This document shows, one piece after another, positions 45,311-54,342 of a stretch of 64,000 nucleotides of DNA. Both the position numbers and the translations under genes were made by a program. The notes under the pieces are model-generated. The model did not search any database. It saw only the letters and a program-made list of their open reading frames with translations, and was not told the DNA's origin. This DNA comes from Streptomyces sp. Tu 3180 (GTDB taxonomy: Bacteria > Actinomycetota > Actinomycetes > Streptomycetales > Streptomycetaceae), in assembly GCF_009852415.1 (NCBI RefSeq), contig NZ_WOXS01000002.1:4814001-4878000 (forward strand), in the 5' to 3' direction. Each line of letters starts with the position of its first letter. The first letter of the stretch is position 1.

Positions 45311-47008
45311 TCAGCGCCGGCCGGAGGCGGTCGTCTGCTCGGCCTCGTCGGCGGCGGCGACCTGCGGGTGGTGCAGGTCGAAGGCGGGCGAGTCGCTCCG
45401 GATGCGCGGCAGCGTGGCGAAGTTGTGCCGCGGGGGCGGGCAGGAGGTCGCCCACTCCAGGGAGCGGCCCCAGCCCCAGGGGTCGTCGACGCCGACCGGC
45501 TCGCCGTACCTGGCCGTCTTCCAGACGTTGTGGAAGAACGGCAGGATCGACAGGCCGAGCAGGAACGAGGCGATCGTGGAGACGGTGTTCAGCGCGGTGA
45601 AGCCGTCGGCCGCCAGGTAGTCGGCGTACCGGCGGGGCATGCCCTCGGCACCCAGCCAGTGCTGGACCAGGAAGGTGCCGTGGAAGCCGGTGAACAGCGT
45701 CCAGAAGGTGATCTTGCCCAGGCGCTCGTCGAGCATCTTGCCGGTGAACTTCGGCCACCAGAAGTGGAAGCCGGCGAACATCGCGAACACGACCGTGCCG
45801 AAGACCACGTAGTGGAAGTGCGCCACCACGAAGTACGAGTCCGTGACGTGGAAGTCCAGCGGCGGCGCGGCCAGGAGCACACCGGTCAGACCTCCGAACA
45901 GGAAGGTGACCATGAAGCCCAGGGACCACAGCATCGGCGTCTCGAAGCTCAGCGAGCCCTTCCACATGGTGCCGATCCAGTTGAAGAACTTCACCCCGGT
46001 CGGGATCGCGATCAGGAAGGTCATGAAGGAGAAGAACGGCAGCAGCACACCGCCGGTGGCGTACATGTGGTGCGCCCACACCGTGACGGAGAGGCCGGCG
46101 ATGGCGATGGTGGCGCCGATCAGGCCCATGTAGCCGAAGATCGGCTTGCGGGAGAAGACCGGGACGACCTCGCTGACGATGCCGAAGAACGGCAGCGCCA
46201 GGATGTAGACCTCGGGGTGGCCGAAGAACCAGAACAGGTGCTGCCACAGCAGCGCGCCGCCGTTGGCGGGGTCGAAGATGTGGGCCCCGAACTTCCGGTC
46301 GAACTCGAGCGCGAAGAGCGCGGCGGCCAGCACCGGGAAGGCGAGCAGGACCAGCACGCTGGTCAGCAGCACGTTCCAGGTGAAGATCGGCATGCGGAAC
46401 ATCGTCATGCCCGGGGCGCGCATGCAGATGATCGTGGTGATGAGGTTGACCGCGCCCAGGATGGTGCCGAAGCCCTGCATGGCCAGGCCCATGATCCACA
46501 TGTCGCCGCCGCTCCCCGGCGAGCGGACCGCGTCCGACAGCGGGGTGTAGGCGGTCCAGCCGAAACTTGCCGCGCCGTCCGGGGTGAGGAAACCGCCGAG
46601 CGCGATCAGCGAGCCGAGCAGGTACAGCCAGTAGGCGAACATGTTCAGCCGCGGGAACGCCACGTCGGGCGCGCCGATCTGCAGCGGCATGATCCAGTTG
46701 GCGAAGCCGGAGAAGAGCGGGGTCGCGAACATGAACAGCATCACGGTGCCGTGCATCGTGAACGCCTGGTTGAACTGCTCGTTCGAGATCATCTGAAGGC
46801 CCGGCCGGGCCAGCTCGGCGCGCATCAGCAGCGCCATCAGGCCGCCGACGCAGAAGAACGCGAACGACGTGACCAGGTAGAGGGTGCCGATCCGCTTGTG
46901 GTCGGTCGTGGTCAGGAACCCGACGACGGCTCGGCCCGGCCTGCGGCGCCGCACCGGAGCGGCCGCTTCGGGCGAGGGGGCGGGCGGTGACGGAGCGGGC
47001 AGGGCCAC
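45311..47008 (-). CDS. ctaD: Cytochrome c oxidase subunit I (orphan copy)
   Basis: 565-residue heme-copper oxidase subunit I, with 12 helices expected. Heme and copper ligands are visible: His in FTMHGTVMLFMF, the cross-linked HPEVY in FWFFGHPEVYILALP, the CuB pair in VWAHHMYATGG, and the heme pair in VVAHFHYVVFG. I chose GTG 47008 because GGAGG lies six bases upstream; the open frame to 47077 would need a TTG start. No subunit II, III or bc1 gene is nearby, so this is an accessory ctaD copy. Confidence 0.93.
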   Translation of the reverse strand: MALPAPSPPAPSPEAAAPVRRRRPGRAVVGFLTTTDHKRIGTLYLVTSFAFFCVGGLMALLMRAELARPGLQMISNEQFNQAFTMHGTVMLFMFATPLFSGFANWIMPLQIGAPDVAFPRLNMFAYWLYLLGSLIALGGFLTPDGAASFGWTAYTPLSDAVRSPGSGGDMWIMGLAMQGFGTILGAVNLITTIICMRAPGMTMFRMPIFTWNVLLTSVLVLLAFPVLAAALFALEFDRKFGAHIFDPANGGALLWQHLFWFFGHPEVYILALPFFGIVSEVVPVFSRKPIFGYMGLIGATIAIAGLSVTVWAHHMYATGGVLLPFFSFMTFLIAIPTGVKFFNWIGTMWKGSLSFETPMLWSLGFMVTFLFGGLTGVLLAAPPLDFHVTDSYFVVAHFHYVVFGTVVFAMFAGFHFWWPKFTGKMLDERLGKITFWTLFTGFHGTFLVQHWLGAEGMPRRYADYLAADGFTALNTVSTIASFLLGLSILPFFHNVWKTARYGEPVGVDDPWGWGRSLEWATSCPPPRHNFATLPRIRSDSPAFDLHHPQVAAADEAEQTTASGRR

Positions 47009-47081
47009 GGCGATCCTCCATGCGTGCGAGACCTCCGGGCGTGCGGTGCCTGCGCACCGGGACCCGGCCTCCACCAAGGTA

Positions 47082-47095
47082 TCTCGTTCGCGAGA
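47082..47095. promoter_or_regulatory. Inverted repeat in the ctaD upstream region
   Basis: TCTCG-TTCG-CGAGA is a perfect 5-bp palindrome with a 4-base centre, next to an AT-rich run (47094-47106, AGAAATAAATATC). It lies 74 bases before the ctaD start, where a promoter is expected, and could be an operator. The binding protein is unknown. Confidence 0.45.
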
Positions 47096-47202
47096 GAAAT
47101 AAATATCGGGGTGCCGGTCCGGGCGCCTCGCGCGGCGGGACGGCCGCTGACCAGGGGGTGCGGGCGCGGGACGGGTGGAGTGGGTGCGCGTACGGGGGTG
47201 GG

Positions 47203-47246
47203 GGAGGGAGCGCCCGGACGTGGAGGAGGGAGCGCCCGGACGTGGG
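47203..47246. repeat. Two tandem 22-base direct repeats
   Basis: GGAGGGAGCGCCCGGACGTG occurs at 47203-47222 and again at 47225-47244, a 22-base period. It is in the non-coding stretch between ctaD and the DUF6668-like gene. Probably a simple duplication; no function suggested. Confidence 0.7.
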
Positions 47247-47272
47247 GGACGGGTGCCGGAGCCGTCGGTGCT

Positions 47273-47779
47273 TCAGCGCACCGCGCCGGTCAGACGGGCC
47301 AGCGGCTCCGTCTCGCGGGGCGGCCGGCCGCCCAGGTCGCCCAGGCGCCACTCGGGCACCCAGGGCACGCGGTACACGTCGATCACCGACTCGACGAGCC
47401 GGATCCGCTGCGCGAGGGGACGCGGCAACCGCCCCGGCGCGTCCGCCACCAGCACCACGGCGTCCAGGGTGAGCCCCCGCGGGGCCTCGCCGCGCCGGAA
47501 CGCCTCCACGGCCGGGAGCACGGCGTCCAGACCGGCCGCGTGCGTCCGGGCGACGAGCAGCACCGACCGCGGATCACCGGGGCCGGGCCAGGCGCGGCCG
47601 CTGTCGTGCCCGCCGTAGACGGCGGCGAGCGTGGAGACCCCGGAGCCGCCGTGCGCGCCGACCCAGGAGAAGCGCCGGACCGCCGCACGGGGGTGCGCCG
47701 GCTCCGGCGGAACCGGCTCCGGTACCGCCACCGGCCCCCGGATCCAGATCTCCGGCCCCTGTCGCATCCCTGTCCGCAT
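47273..47779 (-). CDS. DUF6668-like protein with a degenerate P-loop
   Basis: 168-residue protein. EIWIRGPVAVPEP and WVGAHGGSGVSTLAAVYGG followed by VLLVARTHAAGLDAVLPAVEAF match, from memory, actinobacterial DUF6668 proteins. The GGSGVST loop resembles the deviant Walker A of ParA/MinD proteins but lacks the lysines, so nucleotide binding is doubtful. LPRPLAQRIRLV and VPWVPEWRLGDL are also conserved-looking. ATG 47779 has GGAGAGGGG upstream. It is divergent from a repeat-rich protein gene. Function unknown. Confidence 0.75.
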   Translation of the reverse strand: MRTGMRQGPEIWIRGPVAVPEPVPPEPAHPRAAVRRFSWVGAHGGSGVSTLAAVYGGHDSGRAWPGPGDPRSVLLVARTHAAGLDAVLPAVEAFRRGEAPRGLTLDAVVLVADAPGRLPRPLAQRIRLVESVIDVYRVPWVPEWRLGDLGGRPPRETEPLARLTGAVR

Positions 47780-47937
47780 GCCCCTCTCCTGCTCGCCGCC
47801 TCGATCTTCATGCCGTCCGGCGAGCGGCGAACCGCGGTGGCCGGTCCTTGGGACGAGCCTGTGACAGCGCGGTGACGTGAGAAACGCGACCGAGCGGACA
47901 GACTGGCCGGTAGGTGTACGACCCGAATGAGGGAACG

Positions 47938-49512
47938 ATGGCGCGACTCAGCCGCGGGAAGAAGCGGGAACACAACCAGGCCGCCCGTGCGGCGAACCGT
48001 GCGGCGGTGCCGGTCGACGTCCGTGTCCCCGCCGCCGGGGCGGATCCGGGCGGGGCGTCGGTCGGCGGAGTGCCGGTGACCGCCGCTCCCGGTGAGGAGA
48101 TCCAGCAGGCGGTGCTGAACCACCTCCACCGCATCGCCCTCGCCTCCGGCCGCGCCGTCCTCGCCACCGTCCACGACGAGCGCATCGGCTACGTCCTCCC
48201 GCTCCGGGTCGACCCGGACGGTTCCAGCCACTTCACGGCCCCGCCGGCTCCGGCCGGGCCGGCGCGGGAGGAGCGGGGAGAGCAGGGGGAGGGGCGACGG
48301 CAGGGTCCCGCGCAGGTCCCGGCACAGGGTCCCGCGCAGGTCCCGGCACAAGGTTCCGCACAGGTCCCGGCGCAGGTCCGGGAGCCCGTGCGGGGGCCGG
48401 GATCCGACCGGCCGACGCACGTCCTGCGCTCCGTGCCGGAGCCGGAGGCGGCCCCGGAGCGCGGGACGGCCCCGGGACCCGGGGCGGACGTGGAGTCCGG
48501 GGCGGGCCCGGAGCCGGCTCCCGTGCGGGACGCCACTCCCACTTTCCCGCTGCGATCCGTACCCGAGGCACGGGTTCCCGGGGACTCCGCACCGACGTTC
48601 CCCCTGCGGGCCGTACCCGCGCCGGCGGAGGCCGCGCCGCCCGGCACGGTGGCGCCACCGACGGGCGAGTTCGGCCCGCCCCCGCCCATGGACGCGTGGC
48701 CCCACCCCGCCCCGGCCGCCGGTCACCCCGGAAACCCGGCCTTCCGCTCCGAACCCAGCGGCCCCACCGGCTCCACCGGCTCCACCGAGTCTGCCGGTCC
48801 TGTCGGTCCTGTCGGTCTCACGGGTCCCATCAGTCTCACCGAACCCACCAGCCTCACCGGCCGAACCGCCGGTACCGACCGGACTCCGGACCCGGCGCCG
48901 TCGGCCGGCCGCCGGCACCCCGGGCCGCCGTTCGCCGAGGCCGTTCCCGACGCCGGGCCGGACCCCAAGCCCACCCCGCCCCGCGGCTTCGACGCCGTGG
49001 CGGAGGCGGTGCTCGGGGACGAACCGCTCACCGCCCCCGGTGACGCGGCGACCCCCGCCCTCCTGGCGGAGCCGATGGCCCGCATCAACGACGCCGTCCG
49101 GGCGGGCCGGCTCGACACGGCCGCGCAACTGGCCCGGCAGACCGTGACGGAGTCCTCGGCGACGCTGGGGCCGGAGCACCCGGAGGTGCTCCGGCTGCGC
49201 GAACTCACCGCGTACATCGCCTACCTGGCCGGAGAACCGCTGCACGCCTTCCGGCTCTCCCTCGACCTCGCCGGAATCCACCGCCGCACCGGGGACGCGG
49301 AGGCCGCCTACGGCAACGTCCGCAGCGCGGCCACCGCATGGCGCGCGGTGCGCGACGCCCGGCTCGGGCTGGAGCTCGGGCACGAGCTGATCGGGCTGTG
49401 GACCGAGCTCACCGCCGAGGACGGGCCGGCCGCCGACGAGATCGAGGAACTGGAGTCCGCCCGCGCCCGCATGGGCCGGCTGACCGAACGGGCCCGCGCC
49501 CGGCAGGACTGA
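47938..49512 (+). CDS. Repeat-rich hypothetical protein with a TPR-like C-terminus
   Basis: 524-residue soluble protein. Residues 1-110 include a basic start (MARLSRGKKREHNQAARAANR) and a small domain (EEIQQAVLNHLHRIALASGRAVLATVHDERIGYVLPLRV). The middle (110-360) is low complexity: three QGPAQVPA units, three copies of an LRSVPE-type motif, and Gly/Ser/Thr-Pro runs. The last 150 residues are helical and TPR-like (ARINDAVRAGRLDTAAQLARQTV, ELTAYIAYLAGEPLHAFRLS). ATG 47938 has GAGGGA three bases upstream. Family unknown. Confidence 0.8.
   Translation: MARLSRGKKREHNQAARAANRAAVPVDVRVPAAGADPGGASVGGVPVTAAPGEEIQQAVLNHLHRIALASGRAVLATVHDERIGYVLPLRVDPDGSSHFTAPPAPAGPAREERGEQGEGRRQGPAQVPAQGPAQVPAQGSAQVPAQVREPVRGPGSDRPTHVLRSVPEPEAAPERGTAPGPGADVESGAGPEPAPVRDATPTFPLRSVPEARVPGDSAPTFPLRAVPAPAEAAPPGTVAPPTGEFGPPPPMDAWPHPAPAAGHPGNPAFRSEPSGPTGSTGSTESAGPVGPVGLTGPISLTEPTSLTGRTAGTDRTPDPAPSAGRRHPGPPFAEAVPDAGPDPKPTPPRGFDAVAEAVLGDEPLTAPGDAATPALLAEPMARINDAVRAGRLDTAAQLARQTVTESSATLGPEHPEVLRLRELTAYIAYLAGEPLHAFRLSLDLAGIHRRTGDAEAAYGNVRSAATAWRAVRDARLGLELGHELIGLWTELTAEDGPAADEIEELESARARMGRLTERARARQD
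48301..48372 (+). repeat. Three 24-base in-frame tandem repeats
   Basis: Units at 48301-48324, 48325-48348 and 48349-48372. The first two are identical and the third differs at five bases. They encode the eight-residue unit QGPAQVPA in the linker of the repeat-rich protein. Copy number may vary between strains without changing the frame. Confidence 0.9.
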
Positions 49513-49560
49513 GCGCGGCGGCCCGCCCGCCGCACCGTGCGCGGGGCCGGCCCAGTGGAT

Positions 49561-50034
49561 CTAGTGGACGCAGTACTCGTTGCCCTCCGGGTCCGCCATC
49601 ACGACCCACGACCCGGACGGCTCGTCCACCCGCCGCAGCACCTCCGCGCCGAGCCGCTCCAGCCGTGCGACCTCCTCCTCGCGGGTTCCCGCGCCGGGGT
49701 GCAGGTCGAGGTGGAGCCGGTTCTTGGCCGTCTTCGCCTCGGGCACGCGCTGGAACAGCAGCCGCCGCCCGAGCCCGGTGCCGCTCTCCTCCTCGTAGGG
49801 GTCGTCGGGGTGCCGCACCGCGGCCAGGTCGCGCCAGGCGCGGCGGCCGTGGGACTCGGTGGTGAGCTCGGCCGGTACGGCGCCCAGACCGAGGAGCTTT
49901 TCGACGAGCGCGCTGTGGTCCTCGACCGTGTACCGGAGGGCGGCGGCCCAGAAGTCGGCCTGCGCGTGCGGGTCGGCCGCGTCGATGACGAGCTTCCAGT
50001 GCACGGGTGCGGGTGTTGCCGGTGTCTGCGTCAT
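49561..50034 (-). CDS. VOC-family (glyoxalase-like) protein
   Basis: 157-residue protein of the glyoxalase/bleomycin-resistance fold, with one long paired module: VHWKLVIDAADPHAQADFWAAALRY opens the first beta-alpha-beta-beta-beta unit, NRLHLDLHPG and GSWVVMADPEGNEYCVH close the second. The end motif DPEGNEYC is typical. I chose ATG 50034 over 50046 because a promoter (TTGCAC-18-TATGAC) ends 7 bases before it, giving a leaderless transcript. Divergent from the CGNR regulator. Activity unknown. Confidence 0.87.
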   Translation of the reverse strand: MTQTPATPAPVHWKLVIDAADPHAQADFWAAALRYTVEDHSALVEKLLGLGAVPAELTTESHGRRAWRDLAAVRHPDDPYEEESGTGLGRRLLFQRVPEAKTAKNRLHLDLHPGAGTREEEVARLERLGAEVLRRVDEPSGSWVVMADPEGNEYCVH

Positions 50035-50058
50035 GTAACCAGTCATAGTGGTTACATG
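50032..50058. promoter_or_regulatory. Palindrome covering both divergent start codons
   Basis: CATGTAACCA (50032-50041) and TGGTTACATG (50049-50058) are perfect 10-bp arms around GTCATAG. The left end is the start codon (CAT, minus strand) of the VOC gene and the right end is the ATG of the CGNR gene. A dimeric regulator bound here would block both transcripts and both translation starts. The CGNR protein is the obvious candidate. Confidence 0.8.
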
Positions 50059-50071
50059 AGTGGGCGTGCAA
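50042..50071 (-). promoter_or_regulatory. Promoter of the VOC gene (leaderless)
   Basis: On the minus strand TTGCAC (50071-50066) and TATGAC (50047-50042) are 18 bases apart; the start codon A is at 50034, 7 bases beyond. No ribosome binding site exists. In the other direction CATAGT (50044-50049) stands six bases before ATG 50056, so the opposite gene is probably leaderless too. Confidence 0.65.
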
Positions 50072-50679
50072 CGGAAACGCCGGGCGATCGGCCCGGTCTG
50101 ACTCTCCTCTCCCACGAGGGGAAGCCCTACCGCTTCGACCCGGGAGCCCTGTGCCTGGAACTGCTGCCGACCGGCGGGCCCGGTGCCCTCGCGCGGTACG
50201 AGGTGCTGCACGAACCCGCGGACCTCGCGGTCTGGGCCGGGCGCAGCCGCCTCGCGGACGGGCTGGACCTCACCGTCGACGCGGCCGAGCTGGAGCGGGC
50301 GCGCACCCTGCGGAACACCCTGTTCCTGCTCACCGCCGATCACGCCCACGGCCGCCCGCTCCGCCCTGAGCACCTGGACGTCGTCAACGCCGCTGCCGCC
50401 GAGCCCCCGCTGGTCTCCCGCATCGAGCCGGACGGCACCCGGTCCTGGGCTCCCGGCGCCACGGGCACCCGGCTGCTGTCGACCGTCGCGCGCGACGCGA
50501 TCGACCTGTTCACCGGCCCGTACGCCCACCGCATCCGCGAGTGCGGCGCCCCCGACTGCCGCCTGCTCTTCGTCGACACCTCGCGCCCGGGCCGTCGCCG
50601 CTGGTGCGCGATGGAGCACTGCGGGAACCTGGCGAAGGTGCGGGCGCACCGGGCGCGCCGGTCGCCGGGCGACGCCTGA
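50056..50679 (+). CDS. CGNR zinc-finger (ABATE-domain) regulator
   Basis: 207-residue protein. The N-terminal ABATE region is FDPGALCLELLPTGG to RTLRNTLFLLTADHAHGRPL; the C-terminal CGNR zinc finger is RECGAPDCRLLFVDTSRPGRRRWCAMEHCGNLAKVRAHRAR, with four cysteines. Such proteins are thought to be stress-linked DNA-binding regulators. ATG 50056 forms the right end of a perfect palindrome shared with the VOC gene, which suggests autoregulation and control of that gene. Confidence 0.9.
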   Translation: MSGRATETPGDRPGLTLLSHEGKPYRFDPGALCLELLPTGGPGALARYEVLHEPADLAVWAGRSRLADGLDLTVDAAELERARTLRNTLFLLTADHAHGRPLRPEHLDVVNAAAAEPPLVSRIEPDGTRSWAPGATGTRLLSTVARDAIDLFTGPYAHRIRECGAPDCRLLFVDTSRPGRRRWCAMEHCGNLAKVRAHRARRSPGDA

Positions 50680-50739
50680 GTGCGCTCGGCTCCGCTTGAG
50701 TCCGCCCGGGTCCGCTGGGGCCCGCCGGCGCCCGCTGGG

Positions 50740-51753
50740 TCAGCGCCCCGCGGGCTCCGTCTCCTGCCCCGCGGGCTCCGCCTCGGTCACGCCCGCCTCC
50801 CGCCTGACGGCGGTCCTGGTCCTGCTCCTGGTCCTGCTCGTCCCGTCGGCGAGCGCCCGGGCCGCCCGGCGGGCGGTGCGCAGCGCGTCCCAGGTGAGCA
50901 GCGTGAGCGCCAGCCAGACCAGCGCGAACCCGGCCCAGCGCTCGGGCGGCATGGCCTCCTTGAAGTAGAGGATGCCCAGCAGGAACTGGAAGACCGGGGC
51001 CAGGTACTGGAGCAACCCCAGGGTGGACAGGGGCACGCGGATCGCGGCGGCGCCGAAGCAGACCAGGGGGAGCGCGGTGACGATGCCGGTCGCGGCGAGC
51101 AGCGCCGCGTGCCCGGCGCCCTCGGTGGTGAAGGTGGAGTCGCCCTGCGCGCCCAGCCACAGCAGATAGGCGAGGGCGGGCAGGAACTGGATGGCGGTCT
51201 CGGCGGCCAGCGACTCGATGCCGCCGAGGTTGACCTTCTTCTTCACCAGTCCGTAGGTGGCGAAGGAGAAGGCGAGGCAGAGGGAGATCCACGGCGGGCG
51301 GCCGTAGCCGACGGTGAGCACGAGCACCGCCGAGGCACCGACCCCGACCGCGGCCCACTGGACGGGCCGCAGCCGCTCCTTCAGCAGCAGCACGCCCATC
51401 GCGATGGTGACCAGCGGGTTGATGAAGTAGCCGAGGGAGGCCTCGACGACGTGCCCGGAGTTCACGGACCAGATGTAGACGCCCCAGTTGACGGTGATGA
51501 CCGCCGCGGCGACCGTGACCAGGGCCAGGCGGCGCGGCTGCCGCAGCAGCTCGCCGAGCCAGGCCCAGCGGCGTATGACGAGCAGGGCGGCGCCCACCAG
51601 GAACAGCGACCAGACCATCCGGTGGGCGAGGATCTCCACGGCGCCCGCGGGCTTGAGCAGGGGCCAGAACAGCGGAACGAGCCCCCACATCCCGTACGCC
51701 GCGAAGCCGTTCAGCAGTCCTGTGCGCCGCTCTGCGGCCGACTTCCCGGTCAC
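50740..51753 (-). CDS. rarD: EamA-family transporter RarD
   Basis: 337-residue membrane protein with ten helices in two EamA repeats. It starts GLLNGFAAYGMWGLVPLFWPLL, typical of RarD; ASLGYFINPLVTIAMGVLLLKERL and LSTLGLLQYLAPVFQFLLGILYFKEAM are the repeat signatures. GTG 51753 has AAGGAGG upstream; the longer frame to 51858 is not supported. The C-terminus is a charged tail of about 45 residues. RarD proteins have been linked to chloramphenicol or metabolite export; the substrate here is unknown. Confidence 0.92.
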   Translation of the reverse strand: MTGKSAAERRTGLLNGFAAYGMWGLVPLFWPLLKPAGAVEILAHRMVWSLFLVGAALLVIRRWAWLGELLRQPRRLALVTVAAAVITVNWGVYIWSVNSGHVVEASLGYFINPLVTIAMGVLLLKERLRPVQWAAVGVGASAVLVLTVGYGRPPWISLCLAFSFATYGLVKKKVNLGGIESLAAETAIQFLPALAYLLWLGAQGDSTFTTEGAGHAALLAATGIVTALPLVCFGAAAIRVPLSTLGLLQYLAPVFQFLLGILYFKEAMPPERWAGFALVWLALTLLTWDALRTARRAARALADGTSRTRSRTRTAVRREAGVTEAEPAGQETEPAGR

Positions 51754-51922
51754 GGGTCCTCCTTCGTGCCTGACGCGTGCCCTGTCTCGCGCGGTGCCGG
51801 ACCGTACGCGCGCGATGCCCGCCGGACGACGGTAACGCCGGACACCCCCGCCTGTCATGTCCGTACCGGTATACGGTCATGACGGGCGGGGGAGGGGGAG
51901 ACCCGGGGACGATCGGCCGAGG

Positions 51923-52777
<855 letters not shown>

Positions 52778-52812
52778 GGTTCAGGACTCCTTGTGGGGTG
52801 GGTATGCCACTA

Positions 52813-52862
52813 ACCCTAGGGGGCACGCTAACTTTTGGAAAGTACCCACTTTGAAGTAAGGT
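52813..52862. promoter_or_regulatory. Shared operator-promoter between qorB-like and HxlR genes
   Basis: Two palindromes lie 4 bases apart: ACTTT-TGG-AAAGT (52831-52843) and ACTTTGAAGT (52848-52857). TAAGGT (52857-52862) is a -10-like element six bases before ATG 52869, so the HxlR transcript is probably leaderless. TAGGGT on the other strand (52818-52813) serves the oxidoreductase. HxlR binding at the two palindromes would overlap both promoters. Confidence 0.65.
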
Positions 52863-52868
52863 ACTGGC

Positions 52869-53249
52869 ATGGCGGTAAGTGAGCGCGGCCGGAGGGGCGA
52901 CGGCGAGGCGATGTGCCCGTACCGGCTGGTCCTGGAGCACGTGACCAGCCGTTGGGGCGTGCTCGTGCTGATCCGGCTCCTCGAGCGGCCGTACCGCTTC
53001 AGCGAGCTGCGCCGGGCGATCGGCGGGGTCAGCGAGAAGATGCTCGCCCAGACCCTCCAGACCCTGGAGCGCGACGGCCTGGTCCACCGCGACGCCAAGC
53101 CGGTCATCCCGCCCCGCGTCGACTACTCCCTCACCGGACTGGGTCGTGAGGCGGCCGAGCAGGTGCGCGACCTGGCGCGGTGGACCGAGAAGCGCATGGA
53201 CGACGTGACCGCGGCCCGGCAGGCGTACGACGAGGCCCGGACACCGTAG
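52869..53249 (+). CDS. HxlR-family transcriptional regulator
   Basis: 126-residue winged-helix regulator. MCPYRLVLEHVTSRWGVLVLIRLLERPYRFSELRRAIGGVSEKMLAQTLQTLERDGLVHR is the family core, with the redox-sensing Cys often found in the MCP position. The C-terminal helix is the dimer part. No ribosome binding site precedes ATG 52869. It probably senses electrophiles or quinones and represses the divergent oxidoreductase. Confidence 0.93.
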   Translation: MAVSERGRRGDGEAMCPYRLVLEHVTSRWGVLVLIRLLERPYRFSELRRAIGGVSEKMLAQTLQTLERDGLVHRDAKPVIPPRVDYSLTGLGREAAEQVRDLARWTEKRMDDVTAARQAYDEARTP

Positions 53250-53283
53250 GGTGCCCGGGCCTCGTGCTGGATCACGGCGGGGT

Positions 53284-54334
<1,051 letters not shown>

Positions 54335-54342
<8 letters not shown>

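Noticed and set aside
44916..47351. 811-residue open frame covering the small membrane protein and ctaD
   Set aside because: Only its last 117 residues are real; the rest is an out-of-frame shadow of ctaD.
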